A stretch of 64,000 bases of DNA from Ceratothoa steindachneri (GCA_963969495.1 OZ018317.1:37375726-37439725); one strand, 5' to 3'. Shown: positions 1 through 11,945, counted from the first letter of the stretch. The notes: generated by a model from the sequence alone, not told the origin. A program made the numbers and translations.

Positions 1-404
1 TTCGAATTGCTTAAGAAAACAGTTTGAAACCGCATTGAATCCAAATGAAAACAATGGCTGACACGAATTCTAATCAGTTGTCACTGATTTTCTCGACAAC
101 CGTGGAAGTCTCGAATACGACTACTGGTGTTTGAAGAGAGACATTGCCTAAGATAAACAGACGGAGAGCCCCCCAAAAAACATCATTCCTCAATAAATTA
201 TTTCAGTCTTCATTGTATAGCTATAATGATTTAATCAAATATTTCTCATTTAACACGAAGGATCTATAATAGTTCTCGCATATAAAGTGTTTAAACAAAA
301 ATAAAACGATATTTGGGGGGGATCAAATTTGACTTATAATACTTGTAAATGTCCAATACAGAAAAAAATGACCATATTTAGGAAATCCATGGTGGAATTG
401 TCAG
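1..404. other. AT-rich non-coding sequence, nothing recognised
   Basis: No coding potential, repeat unit or structured RNA could be recognised here. The sequence becomes 42-bp-repeat-like towards its right end. Short open frames exist on both strands but show no family resemblance. Confidence 0.5.
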
Positions 405-1005
405 AAATTGTTGGAAAACAGCAGACAGAAAAAATATTTGGAATATCAGTGATATCAGAATATTCACTATTATGAAGAGAAATATCAGTTAGGGAAAGAT
501 GATATTCAGTAATATGGAAAAAAAATATCATCTATGAAATCAAAATATTCAGTGGTATGGCAAGAAATACAAGCTAGCGAATCAAAATATTCGGTATTAT
601 AGAAATAAATGTCATCTAGGGAAGCAGAATATTCAGTTATTAGGAGAAGAAATATCAGCTATGAAATAAGAAATTCAGTATTATGAAAAGAAATATCATC
701 TAAGGAATCAAAATATTAAGTATTATGGGAAAAAAATTCAGATCGGGAATCAAAATATTCGGTATTATAGAAATAAATTTCATCTAGGGAGTCAGGATAT
801 CCAGCTATTATGAAAGGAAATATCAGCTATGAAGTAGAATATTCAGTATTATGAAAAGAAATATCATCTAGGAAATGAAAAATATTCAATATTAGGCCAA
901 AAAAATCAGATAGGGAATCAAGATATTCGGTATTATGGCAAGAAATATCATCTAGGAATTCAAGATATTCATTATTATCTAATGAAATATCAAGTAGGGG
1001 ATAAA
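405..1005. repeat. 42-bp minisatellite, left array (degenerate)
   Basis: Degenerate tandem copies of a 42-bp unit containing a core like GATATTCAGTATTATG followed by AGAAATATCATCTAGG. Copies differ by substitutions and small indels. Because 42 is a multiple of three, chance open frames read a 14-residue peptide repeat; this is a by-product of the unit length and not evidence for a gene. The same unit resumes at about 2415, so one array seems to have been split by the intervening block. Confidence 0.85.
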
Positions 1006-1007
1006 TA

Positions 1008-1545
1008 CGAGGAGCGGTCAATAAGTTTTGCAATTCGGATATAAGGAAACAAGATATGAGGAAAAGTGTTTTATTATTTTTAAATATAACTACCCTCGAC
1101 TTCAATGCACCTGCAACACTTGTCCCTGAGGCTTCGAATTCCCGACAACCAGAAATCTCCCGACTGCTGTTCAATCCACTCCTGGACGGCGAGCTGGACA
1201 TCTTCATCGTCCCCAAACCGGCGTCCACGCAGTGTAACCTTGAGCTGGCGGAATAAAAATTAGTCGCTTGGGGCCAGATCTGGACTGTAGGAGGGATGGT
1301 TGAGCTCCTCGAATCCGCACTCGTGCAGGGCAGCTTGTGCAACTCCGGCCTTGTGGACTTTGACGACGTTGAAGTCGATCATGGGGCGTGAGGTTTCTAG
1401 GGACCCAACGGGCAGAGACCTTGGAGATGGCCAAATTGTCGAGGATGATGTTGATAACACTTCCTGAGATGTGCATAAGAGCACGAAGGGTCCCTCCTGG
1501 GATTATCCTGCGACCGCGTGAATGGGGCAAATTCTTCCTAACCCG
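1008..1545 (-). mobile_element. Internally deleted mariner copy
   Basis: The element starts at a terminal inverted repeat (ACGAGGAGCGGTCAATAAG, position 1008) that matches the end of the mariner at 42157-43442. Reading the minus strand it carries the last third of the transposase, including the SPDLAPSD block that holds the third catalytic Asp (about 1258-1300). At about 1358-1360 the frame jumps from the helix-turn-helix/linker region to the C-terminal block. Compared with the longer copy, about 360 bp is missing, including the first two catalytic Asp residues. The linker region (RWVPRNLTPHDRLQRRQS) is well conserved. Beyond about 1500 similarity fades and the other TIR is not visible, so it is also truncated. 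It cannot encode transposase. Confidence 0.85.
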
Positions 1546-2414
1546 GCGAAGTGTCTGTCTACTGAAACCCCGCCCCCCCTTCAGGTGCAGGAAAAACCTC
1601 CTCTGACTCACCCCTATAAAACGTCCGACGTTGGACTTGGACAGCAGTAAGTAACCACCTGTGGCCCGAGTATCCGCGAGTATCTGCCATCTTCCCGTCC
1701 CCACTTATTCCGTGAGAACCCTTGCAAAACCCTTCAAGCTCCGTGTATCCTCCTAGAACTCGCGAGAGTCAACCCCGTACTCGTTGGTACCAGTTACCCG
1801 AACGCGACGCGTCAAATTCTCGATTCTGTATTCTAAACCCAAAGGCAAGACAAGATCTGAGTTCCTCTCGCGTAATAGTCGTTTGAAAAGAAACTATTAT
1901 TGTGGACACTACGCCGTCTCTAACAAGGCAGGATTACTCCCTCAGTCCAAATCTTTGAAGTAACCGCAACGCGCAACTCTCCTGTACAAGCTCCCATCCC
2001 CCCATTTTAAGGCTCCATCATTTGGCTTCGCGTGCGCTCGAAGTCATTTGGGCGTCCCATCTGTCATTGTCTGTTTATGTGTACGGCGGTCGACCCCGCC
2101 CAGTTAGCTCTTTGAAGCCGAGACTCGTGTACGTCTCTTATGTTTATATACCTTAATTAAAACCCTTTTAATTTTGTAAATATATTATCTGCATAGTAGT
2201 AAAGTATATTTTTGTATTCCGTTTCTATCACCCCAGAACATTCTAAGATAGTTAAGCATCGGCCAACCTAAAACTGCCCTTTGAAACTTAATTTCACTCT
2301 GATTTGCATTTAAAATTTTACCCACGTCCATAACGGACTAATCCGTTCATAGGCCTCTCATTCTCGGGCTGAGAAATTTTTAAAAGGGTTGGGTTCTAAC
2401 ATCAACCTCCGACA
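1546..2414. other. Unassigned segment between mariner relic and second 42-bp array
   Basis: The left part (to about 1760) has an open minus-strand frame continuous with the mariner relic but without recognisable transposase motifs. The remainder is non-coding. The block 1006-2414 as a whole interrupts the 42-bp minisatellite, so it may have arrived as a unit, but no second terminal repeat was found. Confidence 0.4.
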
Positions 2415-2965
2415 CAGTCTTATGGCAATAAATATCATCTAGGAAATCAGGATAATAAGTAATATGAAAAGAAATACCAGCTAGTGAATCAAAATATTCA
2501 GTATTATGGGAATAAATATCAGCTATACAATCAGGATATTTCGTTTTATGAACATAAATATCAGCTATGGAATCAAGATATTCAGTATTATGAAAATGAA
2601 TATCAGCCATGGAATCAGGATATTAAGCAATATAGAAAAAAATATCAGTTACAAAATAAAAATACCTCGGCATTGTGCAATGAAATATCAATTATGGAAT
2701 CAGGATATTCAATTTCACGGAATGAAATATCATCTATGGAATCAGGATATTCAGTATTATGGAAAGAAATACCATCTAGGTAATCAGATTATTCAGTATT
2801 ATGACAAGAAATATCAACTAGGGATTTAAGATATTCAGTATTATGGCAAGAATTATCATCTAAGAACTCAGGATATTCAGTATTAAGGCAAGAAATATCA
2901 TGTATGAAATTAGGACATTCAGTATTATGGCAAGAAATGTCAACTAGGGAATCAAAATATTCCTT
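2415..2965. repeat. 42-bp minisatellite, right array
   Basis: About 13 tandem copies of the same 42-bp unit as at 405-1005, here better preserved (core GGAATCAGGATATTCAGTAT then ATGAAATATCAG). Open frames on both strands over it are an effect of the 42-bp period. The array fades into AT-rich sequence at about 2970. Confidence 0.9.
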
Positions 2966-3885
2966 AATGTGGAAGATCTCAACTATAAAATTTAAATAAG
3001 GAATTTTATTTCTTAGATATTTTAGAACGAAATCCCGTATATGGATCTTGACCAATTGGAAGTTTGTAGACGATTAAAAACACGTTATTACTAGTTTTAA
3101 ATTTATTTGGGATTCATTTTCGTACCATTACTTCAGTCCTTTTCTATTTATTTTTCTTATTCTGTAGGTTATTCTTCAATTTTCTTCTTTATGGGATAAT
3201 TGGCCTCTCCTGTCAACACCTCGGCAGATCATTAATACAGTTTTAGCAAATGGTAAGTTAGTTTGTTCGTAAATTGCGCCCTTATTCCTTTTTCAATCTT
3301 GGACAAAGTGCTCCGACCGAAAAAGTAAGTCCACATAAAGATTAAAATGACAATCATTGGCAAGACATTTTCATTTGTGGACTAAGTCCATTGAACGAAT
3401 AATGAAATTTACAAAAAATATTAGAATGACAATCGCCGACGAGAACTTTTCAACTATGGACTAAGTCATTGATTGTGGACGAGTTCCATCTGACGAATAA
3501 TAAAATTGAAATAATGTTAAAATTAAGATATAATTCGATGCCTGCACACAAGCAAACACATTTTCATCCGCGCACAACAGGCACACAAACTTGGTGCTGC
3601 ACCTTGTCCTTAGGATTAGCGTATTCTAGAGACAAACAGACGTTCATCCAAAGGACGCTTTATCGTTACTACACAGTCCTATGAGACTACGATTTATTGC
3701 CTCTACCTTCACGACTGGGCGTCCGGGACAGATCCCACACCAGGGAACAGGGAGCAGGGGAAATCAAACTGAGTCACTCGCCTCTCCCGTTTCTATAAGG
3801 AGACTCAAGCTTAGAGTAAGTTTTAGTAAAAGAGAGAAGAGAGGGATACTAGCCATAAGGGATACTAACCTAGCTTCAAATAATA
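2966..3885. other. Non-coding flank with an imperfect ~80-bp duplication
   Basis: No gene is recognisable. Segments 3348-3410 and 3426-3506 are imperfect direct repeats that share GACAATC, GTGGACTAAGTC and GACGAATAATAAAAT-like blocks. The right edge is a (TC)n tract at 3886-3900, immediately before LINE A. Confidence 0.5.
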
Positions 3886-3900
3886 CTCTCTCTCTCTCTC
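3886..3900. repeat. (TC)n tract at the 5' boundary of LINE A
   Basis: A short pure CT tract ends in CTCAGGG, exactly where the reverse-transcriptase sequence of LINE A begins (the GVPQGS motif codons also contain CTCAGGG). The 5'-truncated LINE is therefore joined to a TC microsatellite with a few bases of microhomology. Confidence 0.8.
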
Positions 3901-4762
3901 AGGGCTCAGTGCTCGAGCCTCTATTGTTCATTGTCTACACTATGTAATGACATAGACGAAGGACTACTATGCTCGATAGCCAAGTTCACCGACAATAGCA
4001 GGTTAGGAGGTACGTTGAGCTCGTGAGGAGTGGAACGCCTATGAAATAGCCTTCTCAAGAGAGGCGAGTGGTCCGAGAGGTGGCAGATGCCATTTAACCT
4101 CGACAAGTGCGAGGTAATGCACATCAGCATACTAACTCTCAGGAAATCTACTCCTTGCTAAGCAAACGGCAAGATACCACTGACATTGAGAAAGATTTTG
4201 CCGTGCTAATCAGCAGTGACATGAGGTTCTCCATGTTGAAAAGAGGGACCAGCGAATGCCTGGGTACATAAAGAGGCATTTTCGCTTCCGAAATAAGTAG
4301 ATTGTTCTCGTCTTGTACAACTCTCTAGTCTGGTCACACCTTGAATACGCCGTACAATTCTGGTCCCCAACCCTGAGGAAGGACATTGAACGGCTGGAAA
4401 GGGTACAGGCCAGAGCCACAAAATTGATCTCATCTCTTAGACATAAAAGTAAGCATATGCTACGAGAACTGGGGGTGTTCTCCTTGGAGACGTGCCGGTT
4501 AAGAGGCCAGCTGATTGAAACTTTTAAGATAATGCGACGAGTTGAAAACGTAGATCACAGGAGGCTGTTCACGTTGAACGCAAATGCTACACGTAACTAC
4601 GGTTACAAACTGAAATTTCCGCACTCCATACTAGCATTTGCGGCAACTTCTCGTACAAAATCTGCGGAACGTGGAACCGTCTTCTGCCAGAATTGGTGAG
4701 TAGTTCGTCAGTCGAACAGTTCAAATCTCGACTTGACAAGATAATACACAACTTGACCTAGA
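3901..4762 (+). pseudogene. LINE A ORF2 C-terminal RT fragment
   Basis: This is a decayed RT and C-terminal region of a CR1-like ORF2. Visible blocks are QGSVL.PLLFIVYT, NDIDEG with a degenerate catalytic box (FTDN in place of FADD), WQMPFNLDKCEVMHI, then after frameshifts SLVWSHLEYAVQFWSP, ERVQARATKLI and FSLETCRLRGQLIETFKI. The segment 4313-4699 is the longest open part. The extreme C-terminus (SSSVEQFKSRLDK) lies near 4708-4742 in another frame. There are several frameshifts and stops, so it is non-functional. Confidence 0.85.
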
Positions 4763-5049
4763 TGGTACCACCTTGTTATAGATTAGAGGCAAGCAGGTAG
4801 GTTTCAACTTTTCTATAAAAAAATCCTGATAGTGTTCTTTTTTCACAGAACATTCTGGTATCATTTCAGTTTTCTGCCCTGCAAATGCGGGTGAGAAAGG
4901 TGGGCTGGGATAGCCTTCATCTATGCTATGCTTTCTCTTATGCTATAGTTTCAGGCCATCCCAAAGTAGTACCTCCACGATATGGCTAGCAACGTCCTTT
5001 GAGGTACAACTTTTCCTTCTGATTCCTTGTGACACTCTCTCTCTCTCTC
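3901..5049 (+). mobile_element. LINE A: 5'-truncated CR1-like non-LTR retrotransposon
   Basis: Only the 3' end of ORF2 and the 3' UTR remain. The coding part begins inside the RT palm (QGSVLEPLLFIVYT) and ends near 4760. The 3' UTR carries a GAGGTACAACTTTTCCTT-type block followed by a (TC)n tail at 5034-5049. The next LINE (B1) starts directly after that tail. The sequence is closest to LINE C in this window but clearly a different copy. Confidence 0.85.
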
Positions 5050-5972
5050 AGTAGAGGGAGAGGTGACGCCCCCTTGTCTTGGAAAGAGGGCTTGTGTGTA
5101 CCTTTGACTTTTTGAGCTATGTCAGCGGGGGTACCTCTCTTCTGAGCACCCCTGGTAGGGCTTTCCTTGTCGATTTGGTCGAAAACGAGGTTCGAGACTA
5201 AGTGCGTCCTTCCTTTCTTTTTTTTCTATTTTATCCTTCTCCTTTTCACTTTTATACTATCTCTTCCAATTATTATACAAAAAGAAAAAAACTAAAAAAA
5301 ACTCCCTACTACTATCATGTCACTCTTTCCCTTTCTTCCTCTATCTACCTATAAGGACCTGGCAGCTACCTCATGCGTCAGAAGAGAGGCTTTGGAACCT
5401 CTATAAACAACGCTAATTGACGCTCACTGGTTGCGAGAGACAAGGACTATAGGTGTCCTAGGCGTTGTGGCACGATGAATGGGATGAGGTTAGTGCCCCG
5501 TTGACCCCTTCCCTGGCGCGTAATTATTGACCATTCCCAGTGACCGTTGACGGGTGCCTCTGGTAGCATCGGTCTTAGACGACGGCGCTTTGTTCCCAGG
5601 TTGGTTGCCAGGCCAATTAAAAGCCTTGGGTCGAGTCTCTTGATGTGGCGGGATATCCATTGAACGCTACTCCGAGATCCTGGCCGTCGTAAAGGGAACA
5701 AGTAGGATTTTAGTACGGGGCGTGCTTTGTTGTTCACCTGGTGAGAAATTAAAGGCCCCACCGGGGACCGTCAGTACTGCTTGGTTGGGAGCCACGGCAC
5801 GCCGAGGTTTGATGACTCGATCGGATGAACAGCAGCACATGGAGTATGTCTTCTGAAAGATCCGAAACGTCTCCGATGGATAGGCGGGAGCGACTCACGT
5901 GGGGTGAACCCACCACCCCCATTCTTTTTTAATGAGTGGTCACAAGTTATTCCGAGATATAAAGTGTTCAGC
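5050..5972 (+). promoter_or_regulatory. 5' UTR / presumed internal promoter region of LINE B1
   Basis: This region of about 920 bp is shared with B2 (22157-23077) and contains no shared open frame. LINEs need an internal promoter in the 5' UTR, and the conservation between two full-length copies fits that, but no specific promoter element could be identified. The minus-strand open frames in it are not conserved as proteins. Confidence 0.5.
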
Positions 5973-7209
5973 ATGTCTGGGAAGATGGGACCTGGTGCGC
6001 TAAAATATACGTGCTCCACATGCCAAAAGGACAAGTGGTTCTTAGATTTCCCGGAGGGGTGTTTCTCAAAATGCCACCCTGGAAGTACCTGCACGGACTG
6101 CGTCCTAAAGGCATAATTGCAGGAGCTTGAAGAAATGTTTAAATCTCCTGAAGAAAAATCACGACGGCTGGAAGAAAAAGTGAAGATTCTCGAATCTGAG
6201 CATGTGAGTCAAATCCGTCGTCTCGAAGCCAGCATTGCAAAGATGACAGCCACCAAGATAGAGCAACAGGAAACTCCCAACGATGCAGGTGGCTCCTCTG
6301 TTGAGCCCTCAAACCCCGTGTCGAAAGAGACAGGCCACCCATCCAACGTCCCAGAGCCAGCTGCTGCTGGGGTTACTCAGGGCGCCAAAAAGAATGAAAG
6401 GAAGAGTAAGAAAGGAAAGACAGCAGAAACAGTAGATAAAATAGAAGAGAAAGTAAAAACGGAAGAAAAAATGAAGAAGAAAAAACAGAAGAAAAATACA
6501 AAAAAAGTAGAGAAGAAAGACAAATCGAAAGCACCTCTACTAAAAGGAAAGCCTCTGTCCTCTGAACCGAAATGCGCGAGGGTCATCGTGATCGGTGCCT
6601 CCCAGGCGCGGGATCTACAACCCTTGCTAGGCGCCCGCCTTCGCACCAGTGCGAAGGTAAGCTGCCTTCCAGGAAGGGAGAACAGAGAAATAAGGGTAGA
6701 GGCTAAGAAAGCTCAGATCTGTGAGAGCTCAGTAGTTGCCCTGATGGCAAGCGGCAACGATCTTTACCTACGAGGAGGTAAAGTCGGCGCCAGCGGGAAG
6801 ATTCTGACTACGGTTATGGAAGCAGTTGACGACTGTGGGCTGAAAACCCGCAGACGTGTTGTGGTTGGGATACTCCTAAAACGAGGTCCATTTCGCAATG
6901 CCTACGCGATGAACGTCTTCATAAACCAACGCCTGGGAGATATTTGTACGGCGGAAGGAGTCTTTTTTTGTAGACCCCTACCGCACCTTTTACGGGAGAA
7001 ACGACCTGTACAAAAGGGACGGGTGCATATTTTCTTTAAAGGGAAAGCTGTACTCGCAAACATGATCCAGGATGTTGTGAAGTGGCCTCAAAGAAGTGTC
7101 AGGCCCCAAGTAAAGGAGAACGTACGACAGTATACTCGTGTTACTCCAGGAACGACCTTTTCTGAGGTCACAAAGAAGGGAGTGACCCCACCACAGAAAC
7201 AAAGAGGGA
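5973..7209 (+). pseudogene. LINE B1 ORF1: PHD-like Cys-rich plus SGNH esterase protein
   Basis: The start is taken as the Met at 5973 (MSGKMGPGAL), shared with B2. Residues 13-45 form a Cys-rich PHD-like motif (CSTC ... C ... C ... CTDC). A nonsense codon at about 6114 (TAA where B2 has GAA) then interrupts it. A coiled coil follows (LEEMF ... RRLEEKVKI), then an acidic/Pro region, a Lys-rich segment (about 6380-6540) and an SGNH-hydrolase domain. Esterase blocks are IGASQARDL (the Asp of GDS replaced by Ala, Ser kept) and ASGNDLYL. The C-terminal DxxH block has lost its Asp (GRVHIFF). The frame then runs straight into ORF2 because the ATGA junction is lost. Role by family: RNA-binding or membrane/lipid-related ORF1 function in CR1; not functional here. 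Confidence 0.85.
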
Positions 7210-9950
7210 AACGGAAGAGCGTAGGGAGCCCAACAGACGGGGAATCCCTCAAGGTTCTTCTGTTTAATGCGAGGTCTATCAGAAACAAGTTTCTTGAACT
7301 TCGTGGCCTCGTAGCAACAGAATAACCTGAGATGGTGACCATAACGGAGTCGTGGATAAAAACCTCAAGCCGAGATTTTGAAGGTGAATTCACAATTCCC
7401 GGTTACCAGCTCTTCCTGAAAGATCGGCCAGACAAAGAGGGTGGAGGTGTGATGTTGTATGTCAAGGATACTCTCAACTCGACGGATTGCAACAACGTAT
7501 CCGACCATGAACTACTAGGTGTTGACCTAGACATAGGTCCTGCAAAATACAGGACCCTACTGCTAAACAGATCCCCTGCCCAACTCTTAGATCAGGACAA
7601 GATTCTGTACTAGCTGTTGGACGAACTTGTAAAAGACAGAGTCTGTATCGTCATGGGCGATTTCAAAACACAAATTGACTAGGAAACCAGAGAACCCTGT
7701 GGTGAGAACGAACTACTCCTGGAGTTCGCGAACAACGAGTTCCTGACTCAAATAGTGAGAGAACCAACGAGAGGAGAAATTATACTCAACTTAGTTTTAA
7801 CCTCTGAGGATGACATCGTTGATGACTTCTCTGTTGGCGAAGAGCTCGGTGGCACTGACCGCCGACTAATTAGATTTGTAGGCGAAGTCCCCAAGGCAGA
7901 GCCTGTTACTAGTAAATCGAGGAATCTTGATTTGAGAAGAGCAGACTTTGTAGGTCTTCGTGCTGGACTGACTGACGCGAGGCTAAAAGTGTGCGAGGCT
8001 GTTGGAGACTCGTGGAACAGTTTCAAAACCACATTCATGAGTCTTCAATCGCGTTTCATCCCTCTGAAATGCACTCCTCGGTCTTCTGTTCAACCAAAGT
8101 GGTTTAATCGAAAAATTGGCCAACTGGTAGGAAGAAGAGGATTGTGTACTGGCAATCAAAGATCTTGGGTGACTTTGACGAATACCGGAGGCTATCCAGG
8201 AGAGTGAAGTCCGAGTTGCGAAACTTTTAAAAGAATCCCAAGGAGTTCTTTAGATATGTGAACAGCCGTAAACCAATCCGTCAAACGATTGGCCCTTTAA
8301 AGAAAGAGAAGGGCACATTAAAGCACTCAGATGCAGAAAATGCTAACCTCCTCAACGACTACTTCTCTTCAGTGTTTATTGAAGTCTGTGGTCTCATCCC
8401 CCAGCCAATGGATTCCTACTCGGGGGAAAAACTGAAGGATATTGACTTCACCGAAGGAGAAATAGAAAAGAAGATCACTGACCTAATGACGAATAAGTCA
8501 CCTGGCCCGGATGGGATTCTACCTGAGGTGTTGAAAGAAGTGCACGATCAAGTGTCACGACACCTGAGCGCAATCTTCAAGATGTCAATCCGGACCGAAT
8601 GCGTTCCTAGAGACTGGCGTGAAGCGGAGGTGACTCCTATTTTCAAGACAGGAGACCGTAGCCAATCGTCGAACTACCAACCTATCAGTCTGACTTCGAT
8701 AGTGGGTGAACTCATGGAAAGCATGATGGTGGACAAAATGACGTCGTATTTAGTCAAACCTGCTACTGAGGAGTTCCCAGCACGGCTTCCGAAGGCAACG
8801 GTCATGCCTGAAGAACCTTGTGGAATTCTTCCACTTCGTCTTCAGTGAGCACGATCGGGACAAGGCAGTGGATGTGGTGTACTTAGACTTTCAAAAAGTC
8901 TTTGATAAGGTACTCCACCTCCGCCTTCTCCGGAAAGTTCGAGCGCTGGGCCTAGACGGAAAAGTAGCCGGCTGGATAGAGAACTGGCTGAGTAGCAGAC
9001 GGCAAAGGGTGGTGGTGAATGGACAGGCTTCTGAGCGGCTGCCCGTTACTAGCGGGGTGCCTCAAGGTTCTGTCCTGGGACCACTACTATTTATCAGCTA
9101 CGTCAACGACATGGACGGTGACATGGTTGCCAAGATTTCCAAATTTGGCGACGATACCAAGCTTGGTATGAACGTTGCCAAGGATGGAATTACTGCCCGC
9201 CTGCAAGAAGATCTTGGGAAGATTAGAGAGTGGTCAGACACGTGGCAAATGCCTTTTAACGTGAACTAATGGAAAGTGATGCATATCGGCCACCGAAACC
9301 CCTAATCTCAATATATCTTTGAGGGCACTGCTCTTGAATCGAGTGACACTGAGAAGGACTTGGGTGTAACAATCACCAGTGACCTCAAGTTCTCGAAACA
9401 GTGAATTGAGGCGGAGAAAAAGGCCCAAAGGATGCTAAGCTACATAAAGCAACAGTTTGGATATCGGAACAAGGAGATTGTACTGTGTTTGTACAACTCA
9501 CTTGTCCGACCGCACCTGGAGTATGCCGTACAATTTTTGAGTCCTTCCTTTCGAAAGGACATCGCGAGATTGAAACGCGTGCAAGCCAGGGCAACCAAAC
9601 TGATTCTCTCTATCAGACATAAAAGTTATGAAGTAAATTAAGGGAATTAGTTATGTTCTCGTTGGAAACCCGTAGACTGCGTGGTCAGCCTATCGAAGTT
9701 TTCAAAATGCTTAGAGGTTTCAACAATGTTGACTACAGGGATATTTTCACACTTGTTGAGAGCAGAACAAGAAATAACGACTTTAAACCTGAACTAAAGC
9801 GTTACAACCGCGATCTATGCAGGAAATTTTTCACGTACAGTATCTGCGGAGTTAGAACGCACTTCCAGGGCAAATTGTCAACAGTGAATCTGTTGACCAG
9901 TTCAAGTCAAGACTAGACAGGGTCTTGAAAAATGGCCGTTTAAGGACGTA
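7210..9950 (+). pseudogene. LINE B1 ORF2: endonuclease plus reverse transcriptase
   Basis: The APE-type endonuclease starts at LKVLLFNARSIRNKFLELRG (about 7249) and continues through ITESWI, a degraded GDFN block (MGDFKTQID) and an RLIRF block. The RT follows: FNRKIGQL, NPKEFFRYVNSRKPI, NKSPGPDGI, NYQPISLTS, YLDFQKVFDKV and GVPQGSVLGPLLF. The catalytic box is FGDD instead of FADD (near 9148). C-terminal blocks are EKDLGVTITSDLKFS and SLVRPHLEYAVQF. In-frame stops lie near 7323, 7611, 7679, 9268, 9304 and 9402. Frameshifts lie near 8140 (1 nt lost relative to B2), 8752 (2 nt lost) and 9640. It is fused in frame to ORF1 by a 2-nt deletion at about 7203-7206. Confidence 0.9.
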
Positions 9951-10056
9951 AAGCATTTGAGCAGAGATGTGCCCTTTCGACTGCTAGTCCAAAGGTACCC
10001 TCATTGAAACGACTGTAAGGTCTTCTAGTGTACTTTCTTTACTTGTTACTCTTTGT

Positions 10057-10058
<2 letters not shown>

Positions 10059-10123
<65 letters not shown>

Positions 10124-10345
10124 CAACTTTGAATCTAATCTTCAACTATCAGCGTTTTCTAGCAAATAACTAACTCCCTAGCCATTAGGTGACAGTTTCA
10201 TCAAATTTCTTCTACTTTCCATCTCCACTATCTATCTCTTCCATAATTTTTATCCCAGGTCACCTAGTATGCACCACAAGGTCTGTTGTGACCTGTTTAT
10301 CTATGTAACTTTCTCTCTCTCTCTCTCTCTTTCTCTCTCATACAT
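10059..10345. repeat. (TC)n tail of LINE B1 and further CT-rich tracts
   Basis: A pure CT tract of about 60 bp (10059-10118) directly follows the CTTGTTACT-CTTTGTTACT 3' end of B1. A second CT tract lies at 10312-10342, separated by about 190 bp of non-repetitive sequence. LINE E sequence follows the second tract. Confidence 0.9.
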
Positions 10346-11782
10346 TCCTCTCAGCTCTTCTCTTCTTCTTTCAACCCTAAACATACACAAATCGCTCTAA
10401 TACATCCCTCATCCAGCCACATAACTTTGGTACACACACATATACAAATCGTATTCTTCCACATACACAGGAACATTTCTGCTCAGCAATTTTCATTTCC
10501 TACAACTTCACCCTTCAGGAGTCCCATAGGTGATAGGTATTTCCTCCAGCAATAATAATATTCACACACTCACACACACATTCTAGGGATAGAGGCAATA
10601 TGCGAGGAGCAAAGAAATTGAAAGTACAATGCTGTAAGTGCACAAGTACTCGTTGGTGCATCGATTTCAGAGAAGAAAACTTTACAGATATTACTAGAGA
10701 TAGTATTTGTAGGTTCTATCAGATTGAGTTGGGAATGGAGAGAAAGCTCAGGGATGTGGAGCAACGACATAATCGCGAGATGACTGTTGTAAGGGATCAC
10801 GTGGAGTATTTAGAGGGAAATTGACTCCGATAGTTGATGGAACTGAAAAACCGAGTCTGTCAACTTTGGGAGAAGGTGAGGCACCTTAACCACCTGATGG
10901 GGACGGCTATTTCAACGGGTTGAATTGCAGGAGACCGTAGAAGAGATATAAAGATAGAAAGGGGGGAAAGAAAAAATCATAGGAGATCTGGACAGGAAAG
11001 AGTTGGTACAGTTTAGTCAGGGGACAGAGAGAGAGACAAAGTAGAAGCGGGAACGGGTTAAAGTGCGGGAAGATGAGAGGAACGGAGTAGAAGCGGAAAG
11101 GGGACAAAGTGTGTGGGACACCAGTAAAGTAGCTGTGCACCCTCAAGAATCCCTTAAAGACTGATAGGGGGAATGACGGAAGAAACTTCGATGCCAACTG
11201 CAATTATGCTGAAATTCTGGCTTCTCCCGGCAGGAACTCAGCGCACTCTGACTGGAAGAACTACCACCTTGCCTGACGGGTTAGATTCTGGGAACCAGGT
11301 TGCAACATCTGGTGGGGCTCCTGTAATCGAGAAGAAGAAACAGAGGAAGAAAATAAGAAAGAAAGAGAAGTCGCTGAATCGAAAAGAAAAGGAAGAAGAG
11401 AGGACAGGTGAAGGGAGTTGCTGTGGCAGCCACGGGGTAATCGGCGAGACCCTTGAGGGGCACAGAGATGAATAGTAAGTCGGGCTAAAGGACCACGAAG
11501 GAGAAAGCAACGCATCTGAACCGATTTGGGCCACGGTTAAATGTGGAAAGGAAAAACGTTGTGACGGGGGACTCTCAGGCCCGAGGCCTAGAGAGCCACC
11601 TTGTAGAAGGTTATGGATACAGATGGAAGGTCCGATGCCTTCTGGGTCGGGGCAACGAGGCACTCGGGAGGGAGGTCGAGAAGGTAAAGATTCCCTCCAG
11701 GAACTTTGTACTCGTCTCAATGGTGAGTGGGAACGATCTTCTGGAAGTCGAACATAGTAAACTTTCTCTTCGAAAATTTTAA
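10346..11782 (+). mobile_element. LINE E: 5' portion of another CR1-like LINE
   Basis: A 5' UTR-like stretch after the CT tract is followed by an ORF1 of the same architecture as B1/B2 but strongly diverged. It is cut off inside the esterase domain; no ORF2 is present. LINEs usually lose the 5' end, so a 5' fragment lacking the 3' end implies a later deletion or rearrangement at about 11780, where a 44-bp tandem repeat begins. Confidence 0.75.
10600..11782 (+). pseudogene. LINE E ORF1 fragment (PHD-like plus truncated SGNH esterase)
   Basis: The N-terminal segment (10600-10824) has CCKCTSTRWCIDF, the counterpart of the PHD-like Cys motif of B1/B2, followed by a charged coiled-coil-like stretch and a stop at 10822. 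The middle is broken by several stops. Segment 11173-11475 has a Lys/Arg-rich tract, and 11543-11782 (broken by an in-frame start point only) has VTGDSQARGL (GDS block) and MVSGNDLLEV (the SGN-D block). The domain ends before the DxxH block. Recognition rests on block order matching B1/B2. Confidence 0.8.
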
Positions 11783-11794
11783 ACGGTTCACACA

Positions 11795-11945
11795 TTGAAC
11801 CTTATAAATAGGAAGATAAACTTCCCGATTTTTAGTATTTCTTTTTCGTAAATAAGAAGATAAACTTCCCGCCTTTTTAGTATTTCTCTTTCGTAAATAG
11901 AAAGATAAACTTCCCGCTTTTTAGTATTTCTCTTTCATAAATAGG
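11795..11945. repeat. 44-bp tandem repeat, about 3.3 copies
   Basis: Three and a partial copy of AAATAGGAAGATAAACTTCC followed by a CGNTTTTTAGTATTTCTNTTTCGT block, unit 44-45 bp. Copies differ by single-base changes and 1-nt indels. It sits at the broken edge of LINE E, between it and the minus-strand LINE J1. Confidence 0.95.

Larger units (their letters stand above)
5050..10118 (+). mobile_element. LINE B1: near full-length CR1-like retrotransposon
   Basis: A long 5' UTR (5050-5972), ORF1 (PHD-like plus coiled coil plus SGNH esterase), ORF2 (endonuclease plus RT) and a 3' UTR ending in two CTTGTTACT-like decamers and a (TC)n tail of about 60 bp (10059-10118). B2 at 22157 has the same organisation and starts at the same base after a TC tract (AGTAGAGGGAGAGGTGACGC), which fixes the 5' end of this family. 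Both ORFs are broken. ORF1 with PHD and esterase domains is known from CR1-like LINEs. Confidence 0.9.
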
